A stretch of DNA of 64,000 nt from RI-43 sp033764725 (GTDB lineage: Bacteria; Pseudomonadota; Alphaproteobacteria; Caulobacterales; Aquidulcibacteraceae): contig JANRIR010000084.1 in NCBI GenBank assembly GCA_033764725.1, positions 62,001-126,000 on the forward strand, given 5' to 3'. Position numbers and translations under genes: made by a program. The notes below the pieces were generated by a model that was not told where the DNA came from, did not search any database, and worked only from the letters and a program-made list of their open reading frames with translations. Within the stretch, counting starts at the first letter, position 1. The number at the start of each line of letters is the position of its first letter. Positions 8,995-17,304 of this stretch are shown here, piece by piece.

Positions 8995-9165
8995 CCCCGC
9001 ATGCGCCGGTGGAGGCATATCATCCGCTCGGACCCTAGCAAGCTAGGTGGGCGCCAGATGCCCTGTCCGCCCCCGTTTCCGGGAACGATCCGGGGCAGAG
9101 CCAACTCCCGAGAGAGAATGTACGGTCTCGGGGATTGAAACCTCTCGCACGCCGCAGAAGCCGCC
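8995..9165 (-). ncRNA. ssrS: Probable 6S RNA
   Basis: The 240-base gap before the cyclo-ligase gene holds a long imperfect hairpin on the minus strand. GCGTGCG near 9150 pairs with CGCATGC near 9001, and GAGG pairs with CCTCC just inside. CTCGG near 9107 pairs with CCGAG near 9029. A terminal stem GCCCC/GGGGGC around 9068-9096 closes the top. Unpaired stretches on both sides between the outer and inner stems resemble the promoter-mimicking bubble of 6S RNA, which binds the housekeeping RNA polymerase. Position upstream of 5-formyl-THF cyclo-ligase is the classic ssrS location. The ends are estimates; I could not run a covariance model. Confidence 0.55.
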
Positions 9166-9210
9166 CGAGCCGAATCTAAGGGCCGCCCGGGGCGCCCGCA
9201 AGCCGCGCGG

Positions 9211-9450
9211 TCAGGCCGCGATTTCGGCCTGTGCGGCGGCGCGCAGCGCGGTCAGCGCCTGCACGAGCTGGGCGCTGGCGCGGGCGGCGATGTGCGCCTG
9301 GGCCAGGGTTTCGGGGCTGTCGAACAGGCCGCTTTCGCCGTCGAGCAGAGTCACCCAGCCCTCGTTCAAGTCGTCGAGGGTCTTTTCCAAGGTGTCGAGG
9401 GCTGCGTTGAGCCGGCCGGCGCGATCGGGCGTCCAAAGAGCGTCATGCAT
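9211..9450 (-). CDS. Small helical protein of unknown function
   Basis: A 79-residue acidic protein starting at ATG 9450, preceded by a strong ribosome site (AGGGAGAAG) 7 bases upstream. It is predicted to be mostly helical, with an N-terminal amphipathic segment (LNAALDTLEKTLDDL) and a second Ala-rich helix at the C terminus, so a helical hairpin or dimer is likely. It occupies the place upstream of the 6S RNA where zapA is found in many proteobacteria, but it lacks the ZapA pattern and I do not assign it to that family. It is divergent from gap across about 320 bases that hold a dispersed repeat. Confidence 0.6.
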   Translation of the reverse strand: MHDALWTPDRAGRLNAALDTLEKTLDDLNEGWVTLLDGESGLFDSPETLAQAHIAARASAQLVQALTALRAAAQAEIAA

Positions 9451-9502
9451 CGTGTCGCTTCTCCCTGAAGAGGCGCCTGCAAAACACGCGATACCTACCA
9501 CT

Positions 9503-9600
9503 CCATCGCCCCGGTCTCGCGGGAAGCGAGAACCGGGGCCCATGTTTTCATAGGCTTTGAACATGGGCCCCTGATCAGGCTCCGCCTGTCCGGGGCGATG
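9503..9600. repeat. Dispersed palindromic repeat, family A, copy 1
   Basis: A roughly 98-base element bounded by CCATCGCCCCGG and its inverted form CCGGGGCGATG. Inside are three nested hairpins: one around GGTCTCGC...GCGAGAACC, a central pair CATGTTT/GAACATG, and one around GATCAGGC...GCCTGTCC. Copies lie at 50308-50406 (inverted orientation) and 62974-63073. It occupies the gap between the 79-aa gene and gap. Sequence similarity with the third copy continues for about 50 bases downstream. The remainder of 9451-9771 shows only the gap leader with a ribosome site. Confidence 0.85.
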
Positions 9601-9771
9601 AGGGGGTTCAACGCCTTTTGCACAGGTCTCCTGAAGGTGAATCACAAAGCGACTCGCGCAGCAGCGCAACCCTGGCGCCCGCCCGCGGGGGGCGCCTCGC
9701 CTGGACCGTGCGGCGCCGAACTTGTAGGAGACCTGACAGATTATCCATGCAGGGCGCGGAAGGAGCGGACG

Positions 9772-10779
9772 ATGACGGTGCGGGTTGCCATCAACGGGTT
9801 CGGGCGGATCGGCAGGAACGTCCTGCGCGCCATCGTCGAGGCCGGGCGCACCGACATCGAGGTGGTCGCCATCAACGATCTCGGCCCGGTCGAGACCAAC
9901 GCGCATTTGCTGCGGTTCGACAGCGTGCATGGCCGCTTCCCCGGCCAGGTCGCGATCGACGGCGACGCCATCGTGGTGAACGGCAAGGCGATCAAGGTCA
10001 CCGCCATCCGCAGCCCGGCGGAGCTGCCGCACAAGGATCTCGGCGTCGACATCGCGCTCGAATGCACCGGCATCTTCACCGCGCGCGACAAGGCGGCCGC
10101 GCACCTCGAGGCCGGCGCCAAGCGCGTGATCGTCTCCGCCCCCGCCGACGGCGCGGACTTCACGGTGGTCTACGGCGTCAACCACGCGCAGCTGACGAAG
10201 GAACACATCGTCATCTCCAACGCCTCGTGCACCACCAATTGCCTCGCGCCGGTGGTCAAGGTGCTGCATGACGCGATCGGCATCGATCACGGCATGATGA
10301 CGACGATCCATTCCTACACCAACGACCAGCCGACGCTGGACCAGATGCACAAGGATCTCTATCGCGCCCGCGCCGCGGCGTTGAACATGATCCCGACCTC
10401 GACCGGCGCGGCGAAAGCGATCGGCCTCGTCATTCCCGAACTGAAGGGCAAGCTCGACGGCATCTCCGTGCGCGTGCCGACGCCGAACGTCTCGGTGGTG
10501 GACTTCAAATTCATCGCCAAGCGCGCGACGGACGCGAAGGAGATCAACGCCGCGATCAAGGCCGCCGCCGATGGACCGCTCAAGGGCGTGCTCGGCTACA
10601 CCAACGCGCCGAACGTCTCGATGGACTTCAACCACGATCCGCACTCGTCGATCTTCCACATGGATCAGACCAAGGTGATGGAAGGCCGCATGGCGTCGAT
10701 CCTTTCCTGGTACGACAATGAATGGGGCTTCTCGAACCGCATGGCCGATACGGCTGTGGCGCTGGCGAAGCTGATCTGA
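9772..10779 (+). CDS. gap: Type I glyceraldehyde-3-phosphate dehydrogenase
   Basis: A 335-residue glycolytic and gluconeogenic enzyme that oxidises glyceraldehyde-3-phosphate to 1,3-bisphosphoglycerate with NAD. The Rossmann start VAINGFGRIGR is at residues 5-15. The catalytic motif SNASCTTN places the active Cys at residue 153, and D36 after the second strand suggests NAD preference. The C-terminal SWYDNEWGFSNRM is the family signature. The ATG at 9772 follows AAGGAGCGG; an in-frame ATG at 9598 is rejected because it lies in the repeat region. It heads the gap-91aa-DUF1993-pgk group on the same strand. Confidence 0.97.
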   Translation: MTVRVAINGFGRIGRNVLRAIVEAGRTDIEVVAINDLGPVETNAHLLRFDSVHGRFPGQVAIDGDAIVVNGKAIKVTAIRSPAELPHKDLGVDIALECTGIFTARDKAAAHLEAGAKRVIVSAPADGADFTVVYGVNHAQLTKEHIVISNASCTTNCLAPVVKVLHDAIGIDHGMMTTIHSYTNDQPTLDQMHKDLYRARAAALNMIPTSTGAAKAIGLVIPELKGKLDGISVRVPTPNVSVVDFKFIAKRATDAKEINAAIKAAADGPLKGVLGYTNAPNVSMDFNHDPHSSIFHMDQTKVMEGRMASILSWYDNEWGFSNRMADTAVALAKLI

Positions 10780-10789
10780 CGCACGCGCG

Positions 10790-11065
10790 ATGCCCGCGCG
10801 CAGGCCGAACATCCCGGCGGCGATCGCCGATATCGGATTTCCGGCCGCCGCGGGCGTCGTCGGCGCGACCGGTCTTCCGATCTGGATGCTGGCGGCGATC
10901 TTGATCGCGCATGGCGGCTACTGGGCGGTCACCCGCCGGCGCAGCCTGGCGAACGCCGCCCCCGGACGGCGCGTCGCGCTTGCCGCAATCAGCCTCGGAC
11001 TGATCGGGCTTTTCAACGCGATCGCCTATGCGCTCGGCGCATCGATCGGAAGGATGGGACAATGA
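10790..11065 (+). CDS. Small two-helix membrane protein
   Basis: A 91-residue protein with two hydrophobic helices, at about residues 28-46 and 61-84, joined by a basic loop (TRRRSLANAAPGRR). By the positive-inside rule the loop would be cytoplasmic. It starts 10 bases after gap, and its stop overlaps the next start as ATGA, which supports real translation. I do not recognise the family. The position inside a glycolytic gene group may reflect only operon hitch-hiking. Confidence 0.6.
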   Translation: MPARRPNIPAAIADIGFPAAAGVVGATGLPIWMLAAILIAHGGYWAVTRRRSLANAAPGRRVALAAISLGLIGLFNAIAYALGASIGRMGQ

Positions 11066-11580
11066 GCAGCGTCAGCCTCCATGCGGCGTCCGCGCCGACA
11101 TTTCTGCAATACCTGAACAATCTGACGCACTGGCTCGACAAGGCGCAGGCGCACGCGGCGGCGAAATCCTTCGACGCCGAAACGCTGCTCGCGGCGCGGC
11201 TGGCCCCCGACATGCTGCCGCTGTCGGGGCAGATGGCGCTCGCTACCGCTTTCGCCAAGAACGCAATGTGCCGCCTCGCCCAGCGTGATCCGCCGGATTT
11301 TCCCGACGTGGAGAAAACCATCGCCGACCATCGCGCCCGCATCGCGCGCGCGATCGCGATCGTTGAAAGCGTTGCGCCAACAGAACTTGAGGGCGCCGGC
11401 GCGCGCACCCTTGTCGTGCGCATGGGGCCTGACGTGACGGCCACCATGAACGGGCAGGACTATCTGTTCCGTTTCGCGCTGCCGAATTTCTGGTTTCACA
11501 CAACTGCCGCCTACGCCATCCTGCGCCATAACGGCGTCGATCTCGGCAAGCGGGACTTTATGACGGGGGCGGGCGCATGA
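11062..11580 (+). CDS. DUF1993 family protein
   Basis: A 172-residue protein of the DUF1993 family, widespread in proteobacteria and fungi and related in fold to DinB-type four-helix proteins. The N terminus with FLQYLNNLTHWLDKA and the later LPNFWFHTTAAYAILRHNGVDLGKRDFM are the family landmarks, the latter containing the conserved FH before the last helix. No catalytic role is established for the family. It is coupled on both sides by ATGA overlaps, to the small membrane protein upstream and to pgk downstream, so it is made together with the glycolytic enzymes. Confidence 0.85.
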   Translation: MSSVSLHAASAPTFLQYLNNLTHWLDKAQAHAAAKSFDAETLLAARLAPDMLPLSGQMALATAFAKNAMCRLAQRDPPDFPDVEKTIADHRARIARAIAIVESVAPTELEGAGARTLVVRMGPDVTATMNGQDYLFRFALPNFWFHTTAAYAILRHNGVDLGKRDFMTGAGA

Positions 11581-12767
11581 GTTTTCGCCGACTGGAGAAC
11601 GCAGACCTCAAGGGCAAGCGCGCACTGGTGCGCGTTGATTTCAACGTGCCCATGCATGAAGGAAAGGTCAGCGACGACACCCGCCTGCGCGCCGCGCTGC
11701 CGACGATCGAAACGCTGCGCAAGGCAGGCGCGAAGATCGTGCTGCTGGCGCATTTCGACCGCCCCAAAGGCAAGCGCGTGCCGTCGATGTCGCTTCAGCC
11801 TGTGGTCGCGCCCTTGGCTGCGCTTCTCGGCGCGCCGGTGGCGTTCGCGGACGATTGCATCGGGCCGACGGCGACAGCAGCGATTGCGGCGCTGCCGGAG
11901 GGCGGCGTGATCCTTTTGGAGAACACCCGCTTTCACGCCGGCGAAGAAGCCAATGACGCAGCGCTCGCCGCCGACATCGCCGCGCTGGGCGATCTTTACG
12001 TCAACGACGCCTTCTCCGCCGCGCATCGCGCGCACGCATCGACCGAAGGCGTGGCGCACATGCTGCCAGCCTATGCCGGCAAGAGCATGGAGGCCGAACT
12101 CGACGCGCTCGACGCCGCGCTCGGCAATCCGCGCCGGCCGGTTCTCGGCATCGTCGGCGGATCGAAAGTGTCGACCAAGCTCGATCTTCTGAAGAACCTC
12201 GTCGCCAAGCTCGACAAGCTCGCCATCGGCGGCGGCATGGCCAATACTTTCCTCTTCGCGCAAGGATGGGAAGTCGGCGCCTCCTATTGCGAGAAAGACC
12301 TCGCGGAAACCGCGCGCGAGATCATGAAGCTCGCCGGCAAGCACAAATGCGAATTGTTGCTGCCGATCGACACCATCGTGGCCGAGAAGCTCGATGCGCG
12401 CGCGCCCGCCTTCGTGCGCGGTCTGGGGGAGATCGATCACGACGAACGCATCCTCGACGCCGGTCCGGAAACCATCGCCCGCCTCACCCGCGCGATGGAC
12501 GAATCCAACACGCTGATCTGGAACGGCCCGCTCGGCGTGTTCGAAACCCCGCCCTTCGATCACGGCACCGTCGCCGCCGCGCGCCATGCCGCTGCGCGCG
12601 CCAAGAACGGCAAGCTGACGGCGGTCGCCGGCGGCGGCGACACGGTCGCTGCGCTCAATCACGCCGGCGTGGCCGATGATTTCACCTTCGTGAGCACCGC
12701 CGGCGGCGCGTTCCTGGAATGGATGGAAGGCAAACCGCTGCCGGGCGTGGAGGCTCTGCGGGGATGA
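11577..12767 (+). CDS. pgk: Phosphoglycerate kinase
   Basis: A 396-residue kinase that transfers phosphate between 1,3-bisphosphoglycerate and ADP in glycolysis. The N-terminal substrate site ALVRVDFNVP (16-25) and the following DDTRLRAALPTI are canonical. The hinge region and the nucleotide-binding segment with GGGDTVAAL near residue 350 are intact, as is the C-terminal FVSTAGGAFLEWMEG. The length is standard. The start overlaps the DUF1993 stop (ATGA) and the stop overlaps the next small gene (ATGA), so four or five genes from 10.8 to 13.1 kb are translationally linked. Confidence 0.97.
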   Translation: MSFRRLENADLKGKRALVRVDFNVPMHEGKVSDDTRLRAALPTIETLRKAGAKIVLLAHFDRPKGKRVPSMSLQPVVAPLAALLGAPVAFADDCIGPTATAAIAALPEGGVILLENTRFHAGEEANDAALAADIAALGDLYVNDAFSAAHRAHASTEGVAHMLPAYAGKSMEAELDALDAALGNPRRPVLGIVGGSKVSTKLDLLKNLVAKLDKLAIGGGMANTFLFAQGWEVGASYCEKDLAETAREIMKLAGKHKCELLLPIDTIVAEKLDARAPAFVRGLGEIDHDERILDAGPETIARLTRAMDESNTLIWNGPLGVFETPPFDHGTVAAARHAAARAKNGKLTAVAGGGDTVAALNHAGVADDFTFVSTAGGAFLEWMEGKPLPGVEALRG

Positions 12768-12985
12768 TCGGGTCAACCGGAAAGGCGGGACGCAATGAGC
12801 AGCGCAAGTTGCGGGCGAACACCTTCAATGCGATCGGCATTGCTTTTGGAGCAGTAGGTTTCGTCCAACCGATCGTCATCGGTGAAATGACAGTCGAAGC
12901 GGCGATCAAGGTCGTTTTGTCGGGGCTGATTGGTTATATACTGCATAGGCAAGCGCTTCGCTTGCTGGCGACGTTGGAGGACTGA
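12764..12985 (+). CDS. Small membrane protein downstream of pgk
   Basis: A 73-residue protein starting at ATG 12764, which overlaps the pgk stop as ATGA. A basic N terminus (about 20 residues with KAGRNEQRKLRAN) is followed by two hydrophobic segments at about 24-42 and 48-63, giving a small two-helix or hairpin inner-membrane protein. No family recognised. Base composition dips in the middle, with several A/T-rich codons. It is followed 2 bases later by an even smaller membrane protein; together they look like a co-translated pair. Confidence 0.65.
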   Translation: MIGSTGKAGRNEQRKLRANTFNAIGIAFGAVGFVQPIVIGEMTVEAAIKVVLSGLIGYILHRQALRLLATLED

Positions 12986-12987
12986 GC

Positions 12988-13131
12988 GTGAGTTGGCCTG
13001 TATTCCTGACCGTATCGGCGGCCCTGCTCGCGTTCGCGCTGATGGTTTGGCTTGGCGGACGAGCGGACGAGCGTCGCTGGAAGCGCGAGCGCCAAGCGGC
13101 GGAGCGCGCGGCCGGGCGCCCAGCGGAATAG
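12988..13131 (+). CDS. 47-residue single-pass membrane protein
   Basis: A very short gene from GTG 12988 to TAG 13131. It encodes an N-terminal hydrophobic helix (about residues 3-23, VFLTVSAALLAFALMVWLGG) and then a strongly charged Arg/Glu-rich tail that would be a cytoplasmic helix. GGAGGACTGAGC, inside the end of the preceding gene, supplies a good ribosome site. The start is 2 bases after the preceding stop. The layout (membrane helix plus charged amphipathic tail) is typical of small inner-membrane regulators, but no homologue is recognised. The next gene is convergent and begins its stop only 4 bases away. Confidence 0.55.
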   Translation: MSWPVFLTVSAALLAFALMVWLGGRADERRWKRERQAAERAAGRPAE

Positions 13132-13135
13132 CGGC

Positions 13136-14743
13136 CTAGCCACCCCCGCGCACCGCCGCAGCGAACGGTTCGCTCTCCTCTATCGTGCGCACATAGGTCG
13201 GCGGGGTGCGGATGCGGGCGCGCTGTTCATAGGCATACGCTAAGCTCAACAGCTTCGCTTCCGACCACGCCTCGCCGATGAACGACAGCCCCACCGGCAG
13301 GCCGCCGACGAGGCCCATCGGCACGGTGACGTGCGGATAACCCGACACCGCCGGCAATTGGCTGGCGCCGCCGCCGACGAAGTGATCGCCCAAGAGCACG
13401 TCGATCGTCCAGGCCGGGCCCATGGTCGGCGCGACGAGCGCATCGACGCGGTTGTCCGCCATGAGCGCGTCGAGCGCTCGCGCGGCCGAGCTTTGCGCCC
13501 GCGCGACTGCGTCGCGATAGGCGGGATCGTCGACGCCCTGCGTGGCCTGCGCCTGTTCGAAGAAAGCCTGGCCGAACAGCGCCGTCTCCGCCGGCGTCGC
13601 CGCGTTGAAGGCGATCACGTCGGCCAGCGTACGCGTCGTCACCGCAGCCGGCGTCGTGGTGAGATAAGCGTCGAGATCGGTTTTCAATTCCGCCAACAAA
13701 ATCGTCAGCTCGTCGCGGCCGAGGCCGGCGAGCGCGGCGGGCCGCTCCGTGATCTCGACGATCTCGGCGCCGGCGGCGCGCATCACATCAAGCGCCGCCG
13801 CGAAGCGCGCATCGACGCGCGCGTCGAAGCCAGCGTTGAAGCGCAGCACGCCGATGCGCCGGCCGCGCAGCGCGTCGGCGTTCAGCTCGGCGGCGTAATC
13901 GACGCGGCGCGCGTCGGCTTGCGCCGTGGCCGCGTCCGCGGGATCGCTTCCTGCAATTGCGCTCAGAACGACCGCGACGTCGGCCACGCTGCGCCCCATC
14001 GGGCCGGGCGTGTCCTGCGAATGGCTGATCGGGATCACGTGCGTGCGCGACACCAGTCCCACGGTCGGCTTGATCCCCACCAGGCCGCCGACGGAGGACG
14101 GACACACGATCGAACCGTCCGTCTCGGTGCCGATCGCGACAGCCGCGAGGCTCGCCGCGATCGCCGCGCCGGAGCCCGACGACGAGCCGCACGCGTTGCG
14201 GTCGAGCGCGTAAGGGTTGCGCGTCAGCCCGCCGACCGCGCTCCACCCGCTCACCGAATTGGGGTCGCGAATATTGGCCCATTCCGAGAGATTGGTTTTG
14301 CCCAGAATGACGGCGCCGGCGGCGCGCAGGCGCGCGACCAACGGCGAATCCCGGCCTGTGACATTTTGGGTCAGGGCGAGCGATCCGGCGGTCGTGGCCA
14401 TGGGATCGCGCGTCTCGATGTTGTCCTTGATCAACACCGGCACGCCGTGGAGGGGGCCGCGCAGGCGCCCCTCGGCGCGCTCGGCGTCCAGCGCGCGGGC
14501 GTCCGCCAGGGCGTTCGGGTTGACCGCGATCACGGCATTGAGCGTCGGCCCCGCGTCATCCAGCGCCGCGATCCGCGCCAGATAGGCCTGAACCAGCGCC
14601 TCCGCCGTCACCTCGCCCGACGTCATCGCCGCCTGAAGGTCGGCGATGGAGCGTTCCTCGACATCATAGCTGGGCATTGGCGGCCTCGCGCAGGCGCAGA
14701 CGGTCAAGGCGAGCAGCGCGCCCAGCCATACTCGCAACGTCAT
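13136..14743 (-). CDS. Amidase-signature family lipoprotein
   Basis: A 535-residue amidase-signature hydrolase. The Ser-cisSer-Lys triad is visible: K106 in VPVLIKDNIE, the cis-Ser near residue 188 in GSSSGSGAA, and the nucleophile S211 in TETDGSIV. The N terminus MTLRVWLGALLALTVCAC is a signal peptide with cysteines at 16 and 18, so the protein is probably a periplasmic lipoprotein. The substrate cannot be read from the sequence; related exported enzymes cleave small amides or peptides. Its 3' end is 4 bases from the 47-aa gene on the other strand, and its start faces fba. Confidence 0.9.
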   Translation of the reverse strand: MTLRVWLGALLALTVCACARPPMPSYDVEERSIADLQAAMTSGEVTAEALVQAYLARIAALDDAGPTLNAVIAVNPNALADARALDAERAEGRLRGPLHGVPVLIKDNIETRDPMATTAGSLALTQNVTGRDSPLVARLRAAGAVILGKTNLSEWANIRDPNSVSGWSAVGGLTRNPYALDRNACGSSSGSGAAIAASLAAVAIGTETDGSIVCPSSVGGLVGIKPTVGLVSRTHVIPISHSQDTPGPMGRSVADVAVVLSAIAGSDPADAATAQADARRVDYAAELNADALRGRRIGVLRFNAGFDARVDARFAAALDVMRAAGAEIVEITERPAALAGLGRDELTILLAELKTDLDAYLTTTPAAVTTRTLADVIAFNAATPAETALFGQAFFEQAQATQGVDDPAYRDAVARAQSSAARALDALMADNRVDALVAPTMGPAWTIDVLLGDHFVGGGASQLPAVSGYPHVTVPMGLVGGLPVGLSFIGEAWSEAKLLSLAYAYEQRARIRTPPTYVRTIEESEPFAAAVRGGG

Positions 14744-14909
14744 CTTCTCCCCCTGAGCGGCGGCCCGGGCAAACCCTAGGAGGCCCCGGCAGGGGCGCGC
14801 AACGGGCCCTCGCCGTGTCAGGCCCAGCCTTTGAATGTCGGGCGCGTAATGCTAGGTCCTGGCCAAAGACCAGCTTCTGTTTGAGACGTTTGGGATCGGA
14901 GGGATTTCC

Positions 14910-15995
14910 ATGGCGCGCATCACTTTGCGGCAGTTGCTCGACCACGCCGCCGAGCACGATTACGGCCTGCCCGCCTACAACATCAACAATATGGAACAGG
15001 GCCTCGCTATCCTGGAGGCGGCCGACGAGGTCAACGCCCCGGTGATCATCCAGGCCAGCCGCGGCGCCCGGAACTACGCCAACGACGTGGTGCTCAAGCA
15101 CCTGATCGACGCGCTGGCCGAGCTCTACCCCCACATCCCGATCTGCATGCACCAGGATCACGGCAACAGCCCTGCGACCTGCGCCACCGCCATCCAATAC
15201 GGCTTCACGTCCGTGATGATGGACGGCTCCCTGATGGAGGACGCCAAGACCCCGGCGAACTACGACTACAATGTCGACGTGACGCGCCGCGTGGTCGATC
15301 TCGCCCATTGGGTGGGCGCATCGGTAGAAGGCGAGCTGGGCGTGCTGGGCTCTCTCGAAACGGGCACGGGCGAAGCGGAAGACGGCCATGGCGCCGAGGG
15401 CGTGCTCGACCACTCGCAGCTGCTCACCGATCCCGACCAGGCGGTCGATTTCGTCGAGCGCACGCATGTCGACGCGCTGGCGATCGCGATGGGCACCTCG
15501 CACGGCGCCTATAAATTCTCGCGCCGCCCCGACGGCGACGTGCTGGCGATGCACGTGATCGAAGAGATTCACCGCCGGCTGCCGAACACGCACCTTGTGA
15601 TGCACGGCTCCTCCTCCGTGCCGCAGGACCTGCAGGACATCATCAACCAGTATGGCGGGCAGATGCCGCAGACCTGGGGCGTGCCGGTCGAAGAAATCCA
15701 GCGCGGCATCAAGCACGGCGTGCGCAAGATCAATATTGATACCGACAATCGCATGGCGATCACCGGCGCGATCCGCAAAGTGTTTGCAGAAAACCCGAAG
15801 GAATTCGATCCGCGCGCCTATCTCAAGCCGGCCAAGGAAGCGATGCGCAAAGTGTGCAAACAGCGCTTCCAGGAATTCGGCGCCGAAGGCTGGGCCTCCA
15901 AGATCAAGCCCTTGCCGATGTCGGCGATGGCCAAGCGCTACGCCAAGGGCGAACTGAACCCGAAGATCGGCGTCACGCGGATCGCGGCAGAGTAG
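14910..15995 (+). CDS. fba: Class II fructose-bisphosphate aldolase
   Basis: A 361-residue metal-dependent aldolase that interconverts fructose-1,6-bisphosphate with the two triose phosphates. The motif HQDHG at 81-85 holds the catalytic Asp (D83) and a zinc ligand (H84). Further conserved parts are SVMMDGS, GELGVLGS and GTSHGAYKF. HGSSSVP and INIDTDNRMA bind the phosphates. The length and the extended C terminus fit the longer type (class II, subgroup B, as in Calvin-cycle CbbA). It completes the gap-pgk-fba set, although the amidase gene lies between it and pgk in the opposite direction. Confidence 0.96.
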   Translation: MARITLRQLLDHAAEHDYGLPAYNINNMEQGLAILEAADEVNAPVIIQASRGARNYANDVVLKHLIDALAELYPHIPICMHQDHGNSPATCATAIQYGFTSVMMDGSLMEDAKTPANYDYNVDVTRRVVDLAHWVGASVEGELGVLGSLETGTGEAEDGHGAEGVLDHSQLLTDPDQAVDFVERTHVDALAIAMGTSHGAYKFSRRPDGDVLAMHVIEEIHRRLPNTHLVMHGSSSVPQDLQDIINQYGGQMPQTWGVPVEEIQRGIKHGVRKINIDTDNRMAITGAIRKVFAENPKEFDPRAYLKPAKEAMRKVCKQRFQEFGAEGWASKIKPLPMSAMAKRYAKGELNPKIGVTRIAAE

Positions 15996-15998
15996 GCC

Positions 15999-16781
15999 TC
16001 ACGAAAGGCCCGCTACGCGCACGCCGACAAAAATCGCGACGGCGAGAACCATCAGCGCAAAGCCGCGGCGGGCGATGAGCGCGCGTGAGCCTAAGGCTTG
16101 CGCGAGCCTAAGCCCGGCGAGGCCGCCGACGACGCCGCCTGCAAGCAGCAGCGCGCTCAGGCGCCAATCCACCAAGCCCGAGACGCCATAGCTCGTCGCC
16201 GTCGCCGCGCCGAACAGCGCCACAGAGACGAGCGAAGACGCGGTGGCGTTCGCCATCGTCATGCCGGTCGCCAGCATCAGGCCCGGCACGATCAAAAACC
16301 CGCCGCCGACGCCGAAAAATCCCGCAGCGAACCCAGTCGCAAGACCAAGCGGCGTCAGACGCGCCATCAGCCGGGCGGTGATGCGCACATGGGGATCGCC
16401 CTCGTCGCGCGGACGGCGCAGCATCGACAGCGCGATCGCGGCCATCGCGAAGGCGAACGCCAAGAGCAAAGATTCGCCGGGAATGGCTTTCGCCAGCGTC
16501 GCCCCCAGCAGGGAGCCGATCACGCCGGCGACCGCGAACGTGATGGCGCACGGCCACTTTACGCGACCGCCGCGCCAATGGCCGAGCAGATTGAAGGCGG
16601 CGTTGGCGGCGACCGCCGCACTCGCCGTGCCGATCGCGACATGGGGTTGGGGTACGCCGACGGCATAGAGCAGCAAGGGCGCGGCCAACACCGATCCGCC
16701 GCCGCCGAACGCAGCAAGCAAAGCGCCGACCAGCGCCCCGCTCGCGAGCGCTGCGACGATGGCGGCGGCGGTGAGGTCCAT
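15999..16781 (-). CDS. TauE/SafE-family sulfite/organosulfonate exporter
   Basis: A 260-residue integral membrane protein of the TauE/SafE (DUF81) family with about eight hydrophobic segments and two repeated halves, each starting with a glycine-rich motif (AAFGGGGSVLAAPLLL and GFFGVGGGFLIVPGLML). Family members export sulfite, sulfoacetate or related anions. The ATG at 16781 overlaps the stop of the rhodanese gene as TGATG, so the two are coupled. The setting with a rhodanese, a persulfide-sensing repressor and a persulfide dioxygenase suggests that it exports sulfite formed during sulfide detoxification. Confidence 0.9.
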   Translation of the reverse strand: MDLTAAAIVAALASGALVGALLAAFGGGGSVLAAPLLLYAVGVPQPHVAIGTASAAVAANAAFNLLGHWRGGRVKWPCAITFAVAGVIGSLLGATLAKAIPGESLLLAFAFAMAAIALSMLRRPRDEGDPHVRITARLMARLTPLGLATGFAAGFFGVGGGFLIVPGLMLATGMTMANATASSLVSVALFGAATATSYGVSGLVDWRLSALLLAGGVVGGLAGLRLAQALGSRALIARRGFALMVLAVAIFVGVRVAGLS

Positions 16782-17302
16782 CACGCGGCGCGTCGGTTCC
16801 ACGGCGCCAGCGCAAGCGCCTTCGCCAAGCCACACCAGCCGCTGACCCCGGCGAACACAAGACCGGCGCCGAGCGCCAAGGGCGCGAATGCGAACGCAGG
16901 GTGGGCCACGAGCGCCAATGCGGCTCCTGCAGCAATCATCGCGCCCGCGGCGATCTGCACTTGACGATTAAGTTCGAGCGGCGCTTTCGCATCGGACGCG
17001 ATGGGAAGGCCGGCCGCCTTCCAGGCCTCGAGCCCACCCTCCATCATGAAGGCCTCGCCTTCGACGCGGGCAGCGAGCCGCGCGCACTGCGCAGTCGTGC
17101 GCATGCCGGATTTGCAGTGAAACGCTGCACCCTTTTGCGGATCGACGATGAGATCCGCCTGCTCGATGCGCGACAGCGGCACGGACACCGCACCTGGGAT
17201 GTGTTCGCGCGCATATTCGTCAGGCTCGCGAATGTCGATCAGCGTCAGCGCGCCGGCGCGAAGACGGTGTGCGATCGTGTGGGGATCAAGTTTGGCGAGC
17301 AT
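16781..17302 (-). CDS. Rhodanese with C-terminal DUF2892 membrane segment (YgaP-like)
   Basis: A 173-residue protein. Residues 5-95 form a rhodanese domain with the sulfur-carrying Cys at residue 63 (AFHCKSGMRT). The C-terminal part from about residue 110 has two hydrophobic helices separated by a short loop with a DUF2892 pattern (NRQVQIAAG, then GWCGLAKALA). This is the architecture of E. coli YgaP, an inner-membrane sulfurtransferase. The ATG at 17302 fits, lying 2 bases after the repressor stop on the same strand. It would move sulfane sulfur from persulfides in the cytoplasm to an acceptor. Confidence 0.92.
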   Translation of the reverse strand: MLAKLDPHTIAHRLRAGALTLIDIREPDEYAREHIPGAVSVPLSRIEQADLIVDPQKGAAFHCKSGMRTTAQCARLAARVEGEAFMMEGGLEAWKAAGLPIASDAKAPLELNRQVQIAAGAMIAAGAALALVAHPAFAFAPLALGAGLVFAGVSGWCGLAKALALAPWNRRAA

Positions 17303-17304
17303 GG

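Noticed and set aside
9451..10812. Extension of the 79-aa gene frame through the antisense of gap
   Set aside because: gap is certain on the plus strand, and a strong ribosome site at 9451-9466 marks the real start of the short gene.
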